This document shows, piece after piece, positions 11,813-24,675 of a stretch of DNA of 64,000 nt. Position 1 is the stretch's first letter. Each line of letters opens with the position of its first letter. Made by a program: the position numbers and the translations under genes. Location: contig OX637399.1 of assembly GCA_951799425.1 (NCBI GenBank), positions 31,866,701 to 31,930,700 on the forward strand, read 5' to 3'. The notes under the pieces are model-generated. The model was not told the DNA's origin, ran no database searches, and worked only from the letters and a program-made list of their open reading frames with translations. Source of the DNA: Ilex aquifolium (Eukaryota > Streptophyta > Magnoliopsida > Aquifoliales > Aquifoliaceae).

Positions 11813-11853
11813 AAGCTCTTGCAGTTTCCTCATTCGTTCATGCACACGTAAGC
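11813..11853 (+). other. Chimeric filler: bHLH exon copy joined to local copy
   Basis: Positions 11813-11840 are identical over 28 bp to 5888-5915, inside exon 4 of the bHLH130-type gene. Positions 11839-11853 are identical over 15 bp to 11462-11476. The two copied pieces overlap by the 2-bp microhomology CA. This is the pattern left by templated insertion during double-strand-break repair. Confidence 0.75.
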
Positions 11854-12179
11854 AAGGGGCTAACGTTCTTGTATCTATCTATCGATTCAGTGATTGGTCC
11901 AAAACAAAACTTAACCTCAAATATGATATTTCTTGCAACGTATTAATGGACGATTCTGCTTCTATAAAATAGAATAGATTATATTTGAATTCACTGTATT
12001 AAACTCACCAAAAAAAATAAAGAAAACATGTATTATAATACATCTAAAAGTGTTTATTTGTGTGCACTTGTGTGGAATAGAACGTAACCAGACAAAGTCA
12101 ACGTACTTGCAATTTCTATTTTTGGATATCAGAAGATTTGGTGGCTGGCTTTTTTTTTTACTTGGACTTGACAAGGTAT

Positions 12180-12640
12180 AGACAAAAAAAAATTTGGTAC
12201 TGACAAAAAAAATTTAATACCGTACCTCAAAAATTTATTATTTTAATAAATTTTTTTTATAATTTTTGTGAATTATTTTATAACTAAAAAATTTATCACT
12301 TTATGGGTGATTTATAACTTATAACTTTTGTTGGTATTTTTATCACTTGAGTATTTTTAACACTGTTGTTGTAATTATTTTTACTATTTTTCTTTGGTAC
12401 AAAAATAATTATCACTTTTGTAGGTGATTTTATCATTGTTGTGGGTGTTTTTATCAGTTTTTTGATAATTATTTTTATCAGTGCTGTAGGTATTTTTATC
12501 AGTGGTGTGGTAATTATTTTTATCACTTTTTTTAGTACTACATCAGTGATAAAAATACTCACAATAATAGTAAACATAATCACAAATGTGATAAATATAG
12601 ACATGATATTGAATTTTTTTTGGGGTACAATAGACAAGTC
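12180..12640. repeat. Low-complexity repeat of TTTTTATCA / GTGATAAA units
   Basis: Degenerate repetition of a unit of roughly 35-40 bp built from TATTTTTATCAG, TGTTGTG and GTAATTATT. The second half contains some units in inverted sense (GATAAAAATA, ACAAATGTGATAAA). A related block lies at 33060-33250. Long open frames on both strands here arise from the repeat and are not genes. Confidence 0.6.
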
Positions 12641-12792
12641 CTTTTTGCTTGCATCTTTTGCTTCTCTAAAGTGATTTAATGACAAAGAAATTGGTGTGGG
12701 GTCATTACTTTTCTAAGGCATTCAAAGCTTTAGAAGTGAACATTCAAGAAAACACATCTAATTATCTAAACACATAAAACGATAATTCATTT

Positions 12793-12843
12793 TTCTGTTG
12801 ATTAGTCGAGATGTACGTAAATTAATTCGGACATTTTTAACCG
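12793..12843 (+). repeat. SINE-like family, 3' end only
   Basis: Only the terminal GATTAGTCGAGATGTACGTA and AATTAATTCGGACAT part of the dispersed family is present. Confidence 0.45.
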
Positions 12844-13319
12844 TTGAACCAAAAAAAAATTATTTTCCTACTAAAAACCCCATCTTTGCAACCCTACATC
12901 AAAGGTATTTTCAGGAGAGAACAGCATCAGCATTTGGAAATATGACACAATACCTCCTTAGATATCTAATTTTCTTCTCCTTCACTGCAATTTGATGCAA
13001 TCAAGACTCTCAGAAACTGTTCTTATCCGAGGTCGAAACTCTGTATCTAGTAGTTACTGGGCAATTGAGCACAATACTAAATATGCTGTAACACACTGTT
13101 TCTTTGCATGAGCCTCATGCAAAGTTGCATGGTATATAATCTCACACAAGGGTCTTTCATCTCGAAACACCTTCCTCACAGGACTCTATAGCCCTTCACC
13201 ATCTCTATCTTGCCCCCACCCCACACAAAACATATCGGGTGACCGACCCGTCAAAATCTCCAAAAGCACAATTCTGGAAAGAATAGACATCACATTTTTG
13301 GGTGAACTTGCTACTTGGT

Positions 13320-13385
13320 GCTCCAACGTCATGGTTTGCGTTACAAAAACCACCTCTCTGTGTGTGGGGATAAGATTGCGTACAT
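13320..13385 (+). repeat. Possible Au/TS-type plant SINE fragment
   Basis: AACCACCTCTCTGTGTGTG followed by GGATAAGATTGCGTACAT resembles the 3' part of a widespread tRNA-derived plant SINE (AAACAGCCTCT...GGTAAGGCTGCGTACA, from memory). Only about 60 bp are recognisable. Confidence 0.4.
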
Positions 13386-13829
13386 GTTATCATTCTGGTG
13401 TTGTCATTCTGCTCTAAATGTCACACCTATGCTATTCCACACATGACCATAGCATGCTCACTATCTGAACACAAGCTAATAACACACACCAGCAACAACA
13501 AAAATACATCATTTTACAAAGAAAAGCCTAACCTCATCAAATCGCCAATACCATTTACTAAAATATCATCTGTTGCACCAAAATCTGTTGTTATCGATAG
13601 AGAAAACTTGATCGACAGACAATTTTCAGGCAAAGAAAGTGCAGATTAAAATTTTGCCAGAAAGATTACTCTTATTTTTCGGAAAAAGTTGTTTATTGAC
13701 TCGAAGCCTTTTCTGTAAAGGGGGCATCATAATAATGTGACAATACAATGAAGGAAAAAATACACATCCTTTTGTTCTCTAAATAATAGTATTGATGCTG
13801 GTTCACATTTTGAAACTCAAAAATAGATT

Positions 13830-16176
13830 CTACCATTTGGGTTTTGCACCCTTTTTCCCAGGAATCTGCAATGCATCATAATGACCAAAACCATGATACA
13901 AGACTTTGATAGGATTATCTTTGCCATATTCTTGTCCATACTCGGCAATGGATATCAGGCCGCCGGAATCCTCATCGTGCATGTAGACTGTGATTGGCAT
14001 CCTACAGTCACGAGAATTTATAAGTCATGCAGTCTAATGTCCTTAATGTTTAGAACTATAGAATCTCAATATCGATACCAAATATGAAGTCTGCAATATT
14101 ACATATGGTTCATGTCAAACAATCAAAATTGTAAATTCCGGCGGCATATACCAATCTCCCCCTCGCCCCCTCCCACTCGACATAAAGGACCTCTCTCGGT
14201 CACACTAATCACACATAATAAGTTGGAGGCACCCCCCAACACAATACAAAAAGGACCCCTTCTATTATTCAACTGAATAAGAGAACAAGAAGGGAAAAAA
14301 TTGGCCCCTAGTACACATTGCAATTGATGACTAGATCCAGTCAAAGATGGATTACTCATTAAGAAGATAAATCAGTCTAGTTTCCTATAAACACACAACC
14401 AGTGGAATGTACCAGCATGCGAGCACACAAAAACACAGAGAGAGAGAGAGAGAGAGTGGCTTACTGGAGAACATGAGAAGCCATTAACAATTCAGGCTCA
14501 CCTCCCCATACAAGAGGCTTCCTTATTTGTGAAACATAGGTGTCAAAGTCACCTTCTATGAACCTGAACATATTTTGAAACCATCAACTACACATCCATC
14601 TCCAAAATTAATAACATTTGTGAAAAAAGAAGACCATCTCTCTCCTTTAAGAAGACAAACCTTTTATTTTTTGTTTTGATTTGTAGTAGCATGAATCTAA
14701 CATAGCTTGAGCAAAATTTAAAACTCAAATATCTAGATTGCATACGTTATCAATGTCTCCACCAATGCACAAATACAATTGCTTCATGATGACATCATCC
14801 ACAAGGCTTAGATAATCTTTTCTGGCATCTGTTAGCCAAAGTAACTACAGAGGAACTTAAAACTAGCACTCACGATTTGCAAAGTCAGTTGGATTAACTG
14901 AAAAAAACTCAGAACACTTACCATTCTGTCTCTTTCCGCCTTTTGAAAAATTCATCTGCTACCTAACAGAATTAGCAGATGCCAAATCAGGGGACATTGT
15001 CTATAAGGTTTTGATATAAACAAGCTTATCTTGAGCATACATGAAGCTAAAAGGCAAATACTACTTGCTTGGTTGGTTAAGCCTACTTCATCGCATTCCG
15101 ACATCCATCAAATTTTACATGTGCATGCTTTGAGGCAAGGGGGTAGGGCTCTTTATTTAGAAAGGGAAAAAGAAAGTAAACAAAAAGGCAACCCCATAAA
15201 AGGAAAATCTAGTAAAAATAATGGACAAAATTGTGAATTTCTCAATATCCATAGTGAAGGAGAATAACCATACTCTTGCTCGTAATTCATCAGCTAGTTC
15301 CCTTTGAAGGCTCTCATTCGGAGCAGGCTTTCCCAACCGTACACAAGCTCCATGAGCAACAGAGCGAAATAAACATCTCCCATCTCCAGGTATGCCTACA
15401 AATGTGGAGCAGTTATCTACGTCAAAACAAGTCTGGTGGAAACAAAACAAAAATTTGCAAGCATGTTTTTTGAAATAGCATCAAGAAGACAAATACAGAC
15501 ATCATGACCAATATACTTAGATGGTGAACAAATATTCTGGAAAAAGTTAAAAAAGAAATGGCAAAATAAAAAGCCTAGAAATAATTTTCTACTTACCAAT
15601 AACAGAATAGTTGGTATAGACTTTCTTCCCATGTGAAAAGCTGGCAGTTGAGTAATCAGGATCATCTTTTGCCTCAGGTGCCTCAGCATGAACTGGTTCA
15701 GAATTTGAATTACAAACAAACAAACCAAAAACTAAACCAGCGGATGAAAATCCTTTCAGCCACGAAACAGGACCCATATTATGATCGAGTTTGAGAGCTA
15801 TTGTGTTTCTAGGCACCCAAAGCCTCACATTCATATTTTGGCACCCCACTGAAATAGAAAGGCATGTCTTCTGGGAAGGAACAGAATTAACTATACTTTT
15901 GACAGTTAATGAATGCCAGTTGCTACTCTGCTTCAAGATGATAGACCCAAGAGAGCTTCCCTGGAATGCTTCAAACCGGACAAGAGATGAACGGGGGTTT
16001 GTCTTCGACACAGATATGCTAGCATATTTTGATTCAGAATGCCCGGAGGATATGTGGAAACAAAATGAAGATGGTGTCTGAGAAATGAAACAAATCTGGT
16101 TGCTCATCTGTCTTTGGACGACTCGCCTTAGGCAGACCACATTTTGCACGCATATGCTCATGTAAGAACAAACCAT
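13830..16176 (-). CDS. OTU-domain cysteine protease (deubiquitinase), At3g57810-like
   Basis: Five exons on the minus strand: 16176-15597, 15395-15274, 14962-14922, 14563-14465 and 14001-13830. They splice in frame to 337 residues. The OTU fold begins at residue 194. GIPGDGRCLF holds catalytic Asp198 and Cys201, followed by RSVAHGACVR. YHGFGHYDAL near the C-terminus supplies catalytic His321. QRELADELRARVADEFFKRR and WFIEGDFDTYV are family-typical between them. The first 190 residues are a poorly conserved extension with a hydrophobic stretch (about 143-155), suggesting organelle targeting or membrane association; this is inference. OTU enzymes cleave ubiquitin chains. Exon 3 is only 41 nt. 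A leader intron is likely, because ATTCACAG|GTAATT near 17530 looks like a donor in the 5' UTR. Confidence 0.92.
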
Positions 16177-17660
16177 TGTCTCGGCATAGCCACAGGAACA
16201 AGCACCACTCTACTTGGAGAATAATCTACCAAGCACTGCCAGCATAATAAGCCACTGAATCATTTTGTTTGACTAGCTCATTTTTTCAAACAAATGTCGA
16301 TATTCAAATCTCATGAATTAGAAACATATCTATCCAAAGACAAAATATCGAAAGTAGCATCCAAAAACTCACTCTCTTTAGAAACCTTTATTTTTTGCAA
16401 CAAACAACTGAGTGAACACCCACTACTTATTTAAACTTGCACTAATAATTGTTTCTCCTTGTGAGATAGGGGAGCAATTACTTCTTGTAAATGATGAAAT
16501 TGTTAGTCTCAGCTATACTATAATCCTGCATAAGGGCTCCTTCAGGAAAAGTATCCATTCTACTTTGCAATCAGAAATATCACAATAACCAATGAAACCA
16601 AAACCCAAGCGAACATATGAAATGATTGCTCTTTGGTGGAAAAAAAATCTTAATTTGAAGTTCTGATCGGAGCACTATGACGAAACACTGGTGGGGTATT
16701 GCTCAAGGTAGATATGCTAAACATATACTGAATAGCTTCTTTCGGGGGCAATAACATAAATGAATTTGAAATGGCGGGAACAAAAGGACTAGCAAAATGA
16801 GCTACATGGATTAATCTTTGTGATAGAAAGAAACTGAAGGCTATTGTTCCCACCCAATGAATTGCTAAAAGAAAGTCATGACCCAAAACCTAAAATGTCT
16901 AAGTCTAACCCATGCCATTGCAAAATTCAACTTAGTTCAAAGACGTTCAGCTACTCTGGAGGTCCAAACTACCTAGGCAGCCAGTTCACCCATTCTGGTG
17001 TGTTTGAACCTGTTAAAGACTTTAACTCAGACCCACCAAACCACCTACTAGCATCATTGTCGTAATTTAGAATGATGATCTTTTCTTCAACCATGACTTA
17101 ATAGCCATCAATATCAATGATACTAGTAATCAAGCATCAGGATGCAGTACAGGCAGAGGATGAATAATAACATAGTATCCATAGCTATTACTTTGTCCTA
17201 GCTATGACACATTGAAGTCATCAAGGCGTGAAATTTCAAGAACAACCCAGAAATGTCTACACAACTACACAATAATATTCAGAAGAATGCCAAATCAATT
17301 CAAATCCGTATATACCCACATAAATATTCATGGAAATTGAGGATAAAGGAAAAGGAAATAAACCTGTTTAACCCATTAAAAGATTGAATACAAAACTCAG
17401 AAAAGAAAAACCCAAGTCGAGAAAATCCAGGGAATCAAAGCAGAGGATAGAAATGCGAAAAGAAAACCCAAGTAGAGAAATTCCCTGGAATCAAGGCAGA
17501 GGAGAGCAACGCATGGAAGTAAAGAATTACCTGTGAATATTTGTGATGCTAGAAAGAAAGAAAAAAAAAAAAAGGATCGTAGTGGCCTTCTTTAAACTGG
17601 CTCTTTTGGATCAACGAACTCAGATAATACTTTCGTGAAGCTTCTTCTTCTTTGTCAGTG
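16177..17660 (-). other. Probable leader and leader intron of the OTU gene
   Basis: No independent coding region is seen. A CT-rich segment (on the minus strand) at about 17550-17660 followed by a GTAATT donor near 17530 is compatible with a non-coding first exon. The roughly 1.3 kb between it and the start codon would then be a leader intron. Transcript data would be needed to fix the ends. Confidence 0.45.
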
Positions 17661-17945
17661 TGTGTCGATGAAGTTGCGGGTTTGGTTCAAGCACAAGGTG
17701 AGTTAAACGCCATTGTTTTTTAGACGGTGCCGTTTCAGGCCCAAGGCCACTTTATTTGGTATTTAGTATGAAACGTGATGGTAAATAACTAACAGAAATC
17801 TAAGAGTCCACATTAAGATTCGATAGTTGTGTAAATCTAATTAGATTCATTTTCAAGAGAAATAACGGGTGCAAGACATCATAATCTCACCAATAAAACT
17901 CTATCAGAGTGGTTTATGAGTGTTCACGCAACAGTTATAAATCTC

Positions 17946-18564
17946 GCATCATCTCATCCAACCCCACCAAAGTACTCTATCTAATATTAATAACCAAAAA
18001 TTATGTGTGTCTAAAGGTATCTCGCACAAGGCCGGCTTTAGGTGTGTAGTAATAGCCAAAAAAAAAAAAAAAATTTAAATCCATAAAAAATAGATCTCAC
18101 AAAAAACTTAAATTTAATCCCAAATAAAATATTTCAAGTTGAATTGATTACACCTATTAATTTAGCCCATGAAATTAAAATACCCTAAAATTCAATTTTT
18201 TGAAAACAAAAAGAAAAAACTAATAATAAAACTAAAACTACTAAAAATCAAGTTTTAATCTCCAAAAAAAATCAAATTCAAATTTATCATCATAAATTTT
18301 CAATTATTCTTTCTCCCTCTTCTCTCTCACCATCAAGTTCTATTACTAACAAAAACTTAATTAATTTTATATATTTTAAAAAAATAAAAAATAAAATTAT
18401 TTAAAAATTATTATTAATATTAAAAAAAATCATATTTATTGTTTACACTTTAGATCTCAAAATGTCTGAGCCCGCCCCTGACCTCGTATCATCTCACCAA
18501 ATCCCTACCAAAACACTCTATTTAAATATTAATAACTAAAAATTATGTGTGTCTAAAGATATTA
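17946..18564. repeat. Direct repeat of about 80 bp split by a hAT-like insertion
   Basis: 17946-18027 and 18481-18564 are two diverged copies of one unit: TCATCTCA, ACCAAA, ACTCTAT, AATATTAATAAC, then AAAAATTATGTGTGTCTAAA. The element at 18028-18480 lies exactly between them. Confidence 0.65.
18028..18480. mobile_element. hAT-like non-autonomous element, about 450 bp
   Basis: The left end CAAGGCCGGCTTTAG and the reverse complement of the right end (CAGGGGCGGGCTCAG) are imperfect inverted repeats. The flanks CTCGCA and CTCGTA look like a degraded target duplication. The interior is AT-rich and non-coding and shares TTACCATCAAGTTC-like and TTAATATTAAAAAAA text with 27000-27235, so both belong to one family. 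Confidence 0.6.
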
Positions 18565-18794
18565 TATGACTATTAAACTTTTGAAATGGAATTCAAATCA
18601 TTTAACATTCAAATTCAACTGGAATTCATCAAATTTAATTATTATTTTATAATTAATTAGTAACACCGTGACATTAATGACGCCGTTATGCCAACATTTA
18701 CTCGCAAGGCAGAGCAGCAAACCCATTTGAATGCAAGTGCAAAGCAATTAAGAGGTGTTAAACCATTCACCTCACCTCCCCCCAAAATAAGTGA

Positions 18795-18806
18795 TAAACC
18801 CTAATT
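18795..18806 (+). promoter_or_regulatory. Telo-box-like AAACCCTAA in cornichon leader
   Basis: AAACCCTAAT lies about 75 bp before the cornichon ATG. The telo-box AAACCCTAA is a known element of promoters of plant growth-related genes. A role here is inference from the motif alone. Confidence 0.35.
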
Positions 18807-18878
18807 AATGAGAGCGTCGCTATCAGTTTCTGTGTTTCTGCGAAGCAATTATTCAATTCACACCTGCTGAGTTCAACA

Positions 18879-21800
18879 ATGGTGTGGCTAGTCATTCTTT
18901 GGTTACTCTTCTTCATCATCAACATGGTTCTCATCGGGTTGAATCTCTACCAGGTACATTTTGTGTATACACGCATGTATATGTATATACGCATGTATGT
19001 ATTCTCTGAACTGGTTTTACACACAAGCACATGTGTGGAAACCCTAATTATGAACCTCTGTACCTTTGCTGATAAAGTGAAGGAGGAGATATTAATCCGG
19101 TGTGTGCCTAATGTTATTCGACGTGTTTGTTTTCCACATTATAGTCATATGGTGTGGCAAATTTGACTTTATCTATCACCATGAGCTTCATTTGTTTTTC
19201 TATTTCCAATTTTATAGCTAAATCGTGAAGTTCTACTAGATACATGCCCTTTCTTATACAATTAAAGAAGGGGAGTGTGCAATTTTATACCTAACGAGTT
19301 ATAGGAGGTATCATAGAATGACGTAATTTGATGGGAATTTGTTTTCCTTCTTGCTGCTTCTGCATCAATGTTTTCTCCTCTTTCTTGTCCTGTTTGGGAT
19401 CTAAGTATGCACTGAACTAATACATTTCAACTTAAATTTGAGTCCTATAAGTGTAAGTCTCTTGATTGAATCAACTATATTTTTGGGTCAACCAGATACT
19501 TGTTTCAGTTCATTTGGATTCTTCATCCACTGACTCCATTCACCGGCTAAAGCAGAAATTCTCTTATAACAAAAGCAATTCAGGCTTGGGTCGAATGTGT
19601 TAATTGGAGTATATTAACTACAGCAGCCGTTTAAATTTATTCTCATTTTGACCCATGTTTGATAGAACTGTGATTGTGATTGAAAGAACATTATTCAACT
19701 CGATGTTTCCTGTCCTTTTAACTACTAATAAGAAGCTTACAATGGTGCTCTCCTAGAGGAGCACCAAAATGTTTCTTTAACAAATTTTGCTCTTTTATAA
19801 TTTGCTTTTGTTTACAGTTTATGCATCTTGTCGACAAATATCTGAGTCCTGACAAACTTGAATGATTACTTCATGTTTTAATGAAACTGAAGGGCACGTC
19901 GACTTCATTCTGTTTCCCTTTCATTTGGACATCATCCCTGATAAATAATGCATCAAACTTTTTTGCTTTTGCCATTAATTATGTTGAGAATTTCCTTTAT
20001 TTTAGTTTGTCTTTATAGATCTCATGCTTAAATGGGCTCAAGGTTCCTCTTATTGGAATAGAATATCTATCATTGTTGAATTTGTAAGTCACTTACACAA
20101 TTTGCTTTTCAAGTTGATTTTCTCTCAAAATGATCGATGTTTGTTGTAGATTGTTTGCTTATCGGACTTGGAGGCTGACTATATGAATCCGTTTGAATCA
20201 TCATCTCGCATTAATGCTGTGATCGTCCCTGAGTTTATATTGCAAGGTGTATTCTGCGTTTTATTCCTTGTGACAGGACATTGGCTCATGTTCCTGGTTA
20301 CCCTTCCTATTACTTGCTACAATATGATGTTGTAAGTATCTTTGTCATCGATGTATGAAATTTTCAGTTTTGTTGTATCTTGCATAAAAGAAATTAATGT
20401 GCAAAGCTTGATCTCATTTGCTAGTGATTGGATTCTTATCAAAGTTCTGATTCCTGGCCGTGTAAACTTTGGGTATAACGAAATTACTTGAATTGACTGA
20501 TTGCCCATTGTATTTCTGTTTACTCATTTATGCTCAGCTTGATGTCAATTTTGGAGTTCTTGGGAACGCGGGCATACGGAATTATGCTATAATAATAAAC
20601 TGATATAGTCCTTGCACCAGAAGGGGAGAAAGATGACTAAAAGACATCCTAGATCATGGAAATCCTCATTTACTACTCTAAAGTACATGAAAGGGTGTAG
20701 AACGCTGAGCTTTTTTAGGATATTCCAACAAAAGAACTATTGAAAAAAATACTTGGAAGTTTGGATAAGTGAAGTCTTCTACAATATGATGACTCTTTTA
20801 ATGTTAACAGGAATGTTTGGTTGATATTGCCCAGAATGTTGATGATCCACTGTGGGCTGACTAAGGAAATATGAGAAATTAGCTGATGATCTTCCAGTTC
20901 AAGCTTTTAGCCTTGTATTAAGAATTTCCATAATTTGTAGACAAAGTGAAAAAAAAATGGCCGATGTATAGTAAAAACTCTACCCAACCCAAACTCCCTA
21001 CCCAGCAGCAAGGTGGGGAGATAAGCAATATTAGCTGAATTTTCAGCCCTTGTATATCTTTTGAAAGCTTTTTCTGTATTCATGACGTTCTATGGTTTTT
21101 AATTTTGGCATGTCATATTTTATTTTTTCCGCTCTCATAACTGTTCTTTTCTCCGACTCAGATTCATGAAGAGGCAGCATCTTATTGATGTAACTGAAGT
21201 CTTCAGATTTCTTAGTGCTGAGAAGAAGTATCGGATTGTCAAGCTTGCGTTTTACTTACTTCTCTTCATCATTGTCATTGTCAGGTTTGATTCAGATTCT
21301 TCCTTTCTCATTGCTTTTCAAATACTAGAGTATTTGCAGATATTGTTTTATGTTGCTGATAGAAGGTTTTATTTGCTGTTTGGCAATAGAACATTGATGG
21401 CTGGAACATTTTCCACTATGCTATCAGTCATCCATTCCAACAATGAAGAATTAGACCTCCGGTCTTCCTTCCTTGAATTCTGAAGTTTCCCTTATAATGT
21501 GTTAACCAATTGCTGCTTCTAGAGTTGATTAGGGAGTGATGACGATTACAAATTTGATTCATATTCTTCTGATGTTGAAGAGTTTGAGAACTCTTGTATG
21601 TACAAATGGATAAATTACTCAATTGGTGGTGTGTTTCTTGTACTGTAGCTAATCTTAGCATTGTTCCCCCCAAACTCAGCTTTGGGAAATAATCGGAAAA
21701 AAAAAGGATGAATGTGAAAAGAAAGTCAGCAGAAAAGGAAAGATCATCTCGTTTTAGGATTCCACTTTCTTCCCTGAATCCCTGTGTAGGTTGAGTCAAT

Positions 21801-22389
21801 TTGTTATCAAAAACACCTAAATACTATGGTAAAGAAAAAATATGAAAAAGTACTAAATTTGTGAAGTATTAAACTCCATCACAACATGACCACATTTTTG
21901 TTGTTTCCATAATCCATCTCTCTTCACAAATTATGCAAGTTGGACTTGCCATCAGACCCCCACAGATGAATTATTTCTTGTGAATTTTAGGACAAAAAAT
22001 ACTTTTTGTTACGATGTTTGATTGTTGTTGCAGCATATGCGCACGCGTGTGTGCGCGTGTGCGTTTATTGTAAAGTGAGCTTTTAAACACATAATGTACC
22101 TTGATAATTCATGTTGGAGTTTAGAAACTTTGGTAAAGGGATAGGACAGAGATATTCCATGATTTTTCTCTATTGCTCGTGTGGAGCATTTCAGTTTAAT
22201 TGTTCTTTTCCCTCAACTAATATGGTGATGATATTTGATGGCGGTTAATTTGTGGTCCTCCGTACAGAAATGACTCACTGACTTCCTCCCTTGACGCTGA
22301 TAAATATCCTAATTTGCAGGTTTGTACTAACTGTTGTCTACTCTATAATGGATGAAGATGACGAAGCACATGAATTTGGGATATTTTGA
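18879..22389 (+). CDS. Cornichon family ER cargo receptor
   Basis: Four exons: 18879-18953, 20150-20331, 21162-21284 and 22320-22389, total 450 nt, 149 residues, all GT-AG and in frame. It begins MVWLVILWLLFFIINMVLIG (first membrane helix). The cornichon signature LSDLEADYMNPFESSSRIN follows, then PEFILQGVFCVLFLVTGHW and the second hydrophobic region, and FRFLSAEKKYRIVKLAFYLL with a final hydrophobic helix. It ends in an acidic tail YSIMDEDDEAHEFGIF. Cornichon proteins are small ER/Golgi membrane receptors that load transmembrane cargo into COPII vesicles. Length and exon layout match plant homologues. The start is the only ATG preceding the conserved helix. Confidence 0.95.
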
Positions 22390-23779
22390 TTTCCCATTGC
22401 ATTGATTATCTATAATTCCACTCTTTGTAAGTATCTAATGACCCCTGAATATGTGGGAAAATAGAAATGTACTTTACTAACGTCAATGTGTGAAACTTGG
22501 CTACCAACACTTCTAGTTAGCCTGTTTTTGCATCAGCAAACCACAGGTTCTTCCAATGTCCGAAATATTCCCAATTGATTTGTAAATGTTGAGTTATTTG
22601 AAGGATGTGTTAGGGTTGGTGAACCAGTTATACCCTTTTCAGAAAGTGATTTAAGTGGTAGGCTATCTCTTCTGGCCATCTTTGATGGCACCACTGGAGA
22701 TGGCTGTTCAGCACAGTAATAAATTCCCTTCAAGATATCCTTTTGCTGTAATGTGTTATTTTGTGATGCTTCGTTTTATAGTCGCCTGTTTCTTTGTTTT
22801 AACACCCTTATGTCTCCACAGCCTACTTCATCTGGGGAGGGCTGAATTTGATATCAGTCTACTGACTAGGCGGGTCTGAAGCAGATTGGCTTTTGGACTT
22901 TGAGAAAATAGAATGAAAAAGAATGAGCCACATTTTTAACTATACTTTTGAGTATCTGCGGATTAATTTTTTCACCAGTTGGTTCAGTACCTCAAATGTA
23001 TGAAGGCTGTGCACCGCCCAAACCACTTATAGTCATTATGTTGATATGGTTTCTGTAAGTAGAAGCTTCCTGGCAAAGCTTCAAACAGAGAGGGATTGTC
23101 AAACATTTCGGATGAACCCACTTCTAGCTCTTGGTCTTTTCAAGAGAAGATATGGACCTGTTCATGATCGATACAATTTCCCCAAAGCGAGTTCACCATC
23201 AACTATAGCGGTAAATTTGTTCTTTTTGGTAGAACCTCCTTGGGGAATAGATGGTTTTCATGATGCTAATCTTGAGCTGCCTTGCAAGCATGGATATCAT
23301 CGTTTAAGAGGGAGATGAGATAAAGTCCCACGAGCTTGTCCGCTAATCTAATTCGGGAACTAGGTGTATTATGGGGAGGTGGTCGTGGTGGTGTGGGGGT
23401 GGAGGACTAGGTGTGGACACAACGTTGTCAGGGGTAGGTAAGTAACCGTGATATGTCGGTGGCGATGTGGTGAGTTATTGGTGGTAGTAACAGGCGGTCG
23501 GGTGGAGGAGATGGTGGTGGTGGTGGAGGTAATGCTGATCTAGATATTAAAAAATAATTATAACTATTTTAATGTTATCTAGGGTATTTCGATTAAATTT
23601 CATTTCATATCAACAAAAAACTGATTTACCAAATATTGATTTATGTACAAGGTGGAATCTGTCTTTTATCGGATATTAACGAAGGGATGGTGCATTTGGT
23701 AAATTAACAAGTTAGATGACTCGACCATTATTAGAGTACAATACCAAAAAAGTTTTTCAGTGTCATTGTTTTGGAAATA
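22390..23779. other. 3' flank of cornichon, no gene recognised
   Basis: No reading frame here matches a family I recognise, including a 90-codon frame at 23046-23318. A G-rich GGT/GGA stretch lies at about 23370-23530 (runs such as GGTGGTGGTGGTGGAGG) and could form G-quadruplexes. The rest is AT-rich spacer. Confidence 0.5.
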
Positions 23780-23788
23780 AAATATTAA

Positions 23789-24675
23789 GGGAAAATTTCA
23801 GCCACACCCCTCATAATTTACTACATCTTTAAGGACATTCCCTCTATTATCAAAAGTTTCACTGACACCCTTTCTAGTTTATATTTAAACATCACTAACA
23901 CCCCTTACCATTAAACTACAATTTCTAACCCAAAAAAAAAATTAATCTAAAATATCAAAAATGCCCCTACATAAATCTCAAGTAATTTTTCTACATAAAA
24001 TTTTATTAAAATTCGAGCCGATTAAAATTTATTTTAATACATATTAAAATTTGAACCAATTAAAATTCGATTGAAGCTGAATAAAATTTATTTTTTTTTA
24101 ACATATTAAAATTCGAGCCTATTAAAATTTGTGTCGATTTGAACTCTACTCGAGTTGTTAGCGCCGATTAAAATTCGCTTTTGAGTCAATTAAAATTTAT
24201 ATTTTTTATGTTTTAAAATTTGGCTGATTTAAATTCAATACGAGTTGATTAAAATTTGATTTGAGTCGATTAAAAATAATTTTTAATTGACTCAAATATA
24301 ATTTTAATTAGTCCAAATTTTAATATGTAAAAAATATAATTTTTAATTGGCTCAAATTTTAATAGGAAAAAAATAAATTTTAAATAGTTTGAATCGAATT
24401 TTAATTAACTCGAATTTTAATACGTAAAAAAAATTAAAAAAAGAAATTGGGTCCCATTGAAGATATGCTTATCTAGAGGGGGTCTCATTGAAGATATACT
24501 TACCTAGCGGGGGTGTGGATGAAGTTTGTCCTCAAATATATCATGGACAATTTAGTAAAATTACATTCTAGTTAATATTTTTAATCTGACAGAGAGTGTC
24601 ACTAAAGATTCAGAAAATACAGGATGTGTCTTTGAAGATATGGTAAACTAGAGGGGGTGTGGTTGAAATTTTCCC
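23789..24675. mobile_element. Mutator-like element, 887 bp, long TIRs, 9-bp TSD
   Basis: The left end GGGAAAATTTCAGCCACACC and the reverse complement of the right end GGGAAAATTTCAACCACACC match for more than 40 bp inward. The flanking direct repeat AAATATTAA (23780-23788 and 24676-24684) is exact and 9 bp long, which is the Mutator-superfamily signature. The interior consists of degenerate ATTAAAATTCGAG units, in one sense on the left and in the opposite sense on the right, so the element can fold back on itself. No transposase frame is present. Confidence 0.85.

Noticed and set aside
12296-12685. A 129-codon frame on minus and a 77-codon frame on plus
   Set aside because: Both are Ile/Lys- or Ile/Phe-rich translations of the degenerate repeat and show no protein-like composition or homology.
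23046-23318. A 90-codon plus frame downstream of cornichon
   Set aside because: No recognised domain, no neighbouring exons and no promoter signals; kept as unassigned sequence.
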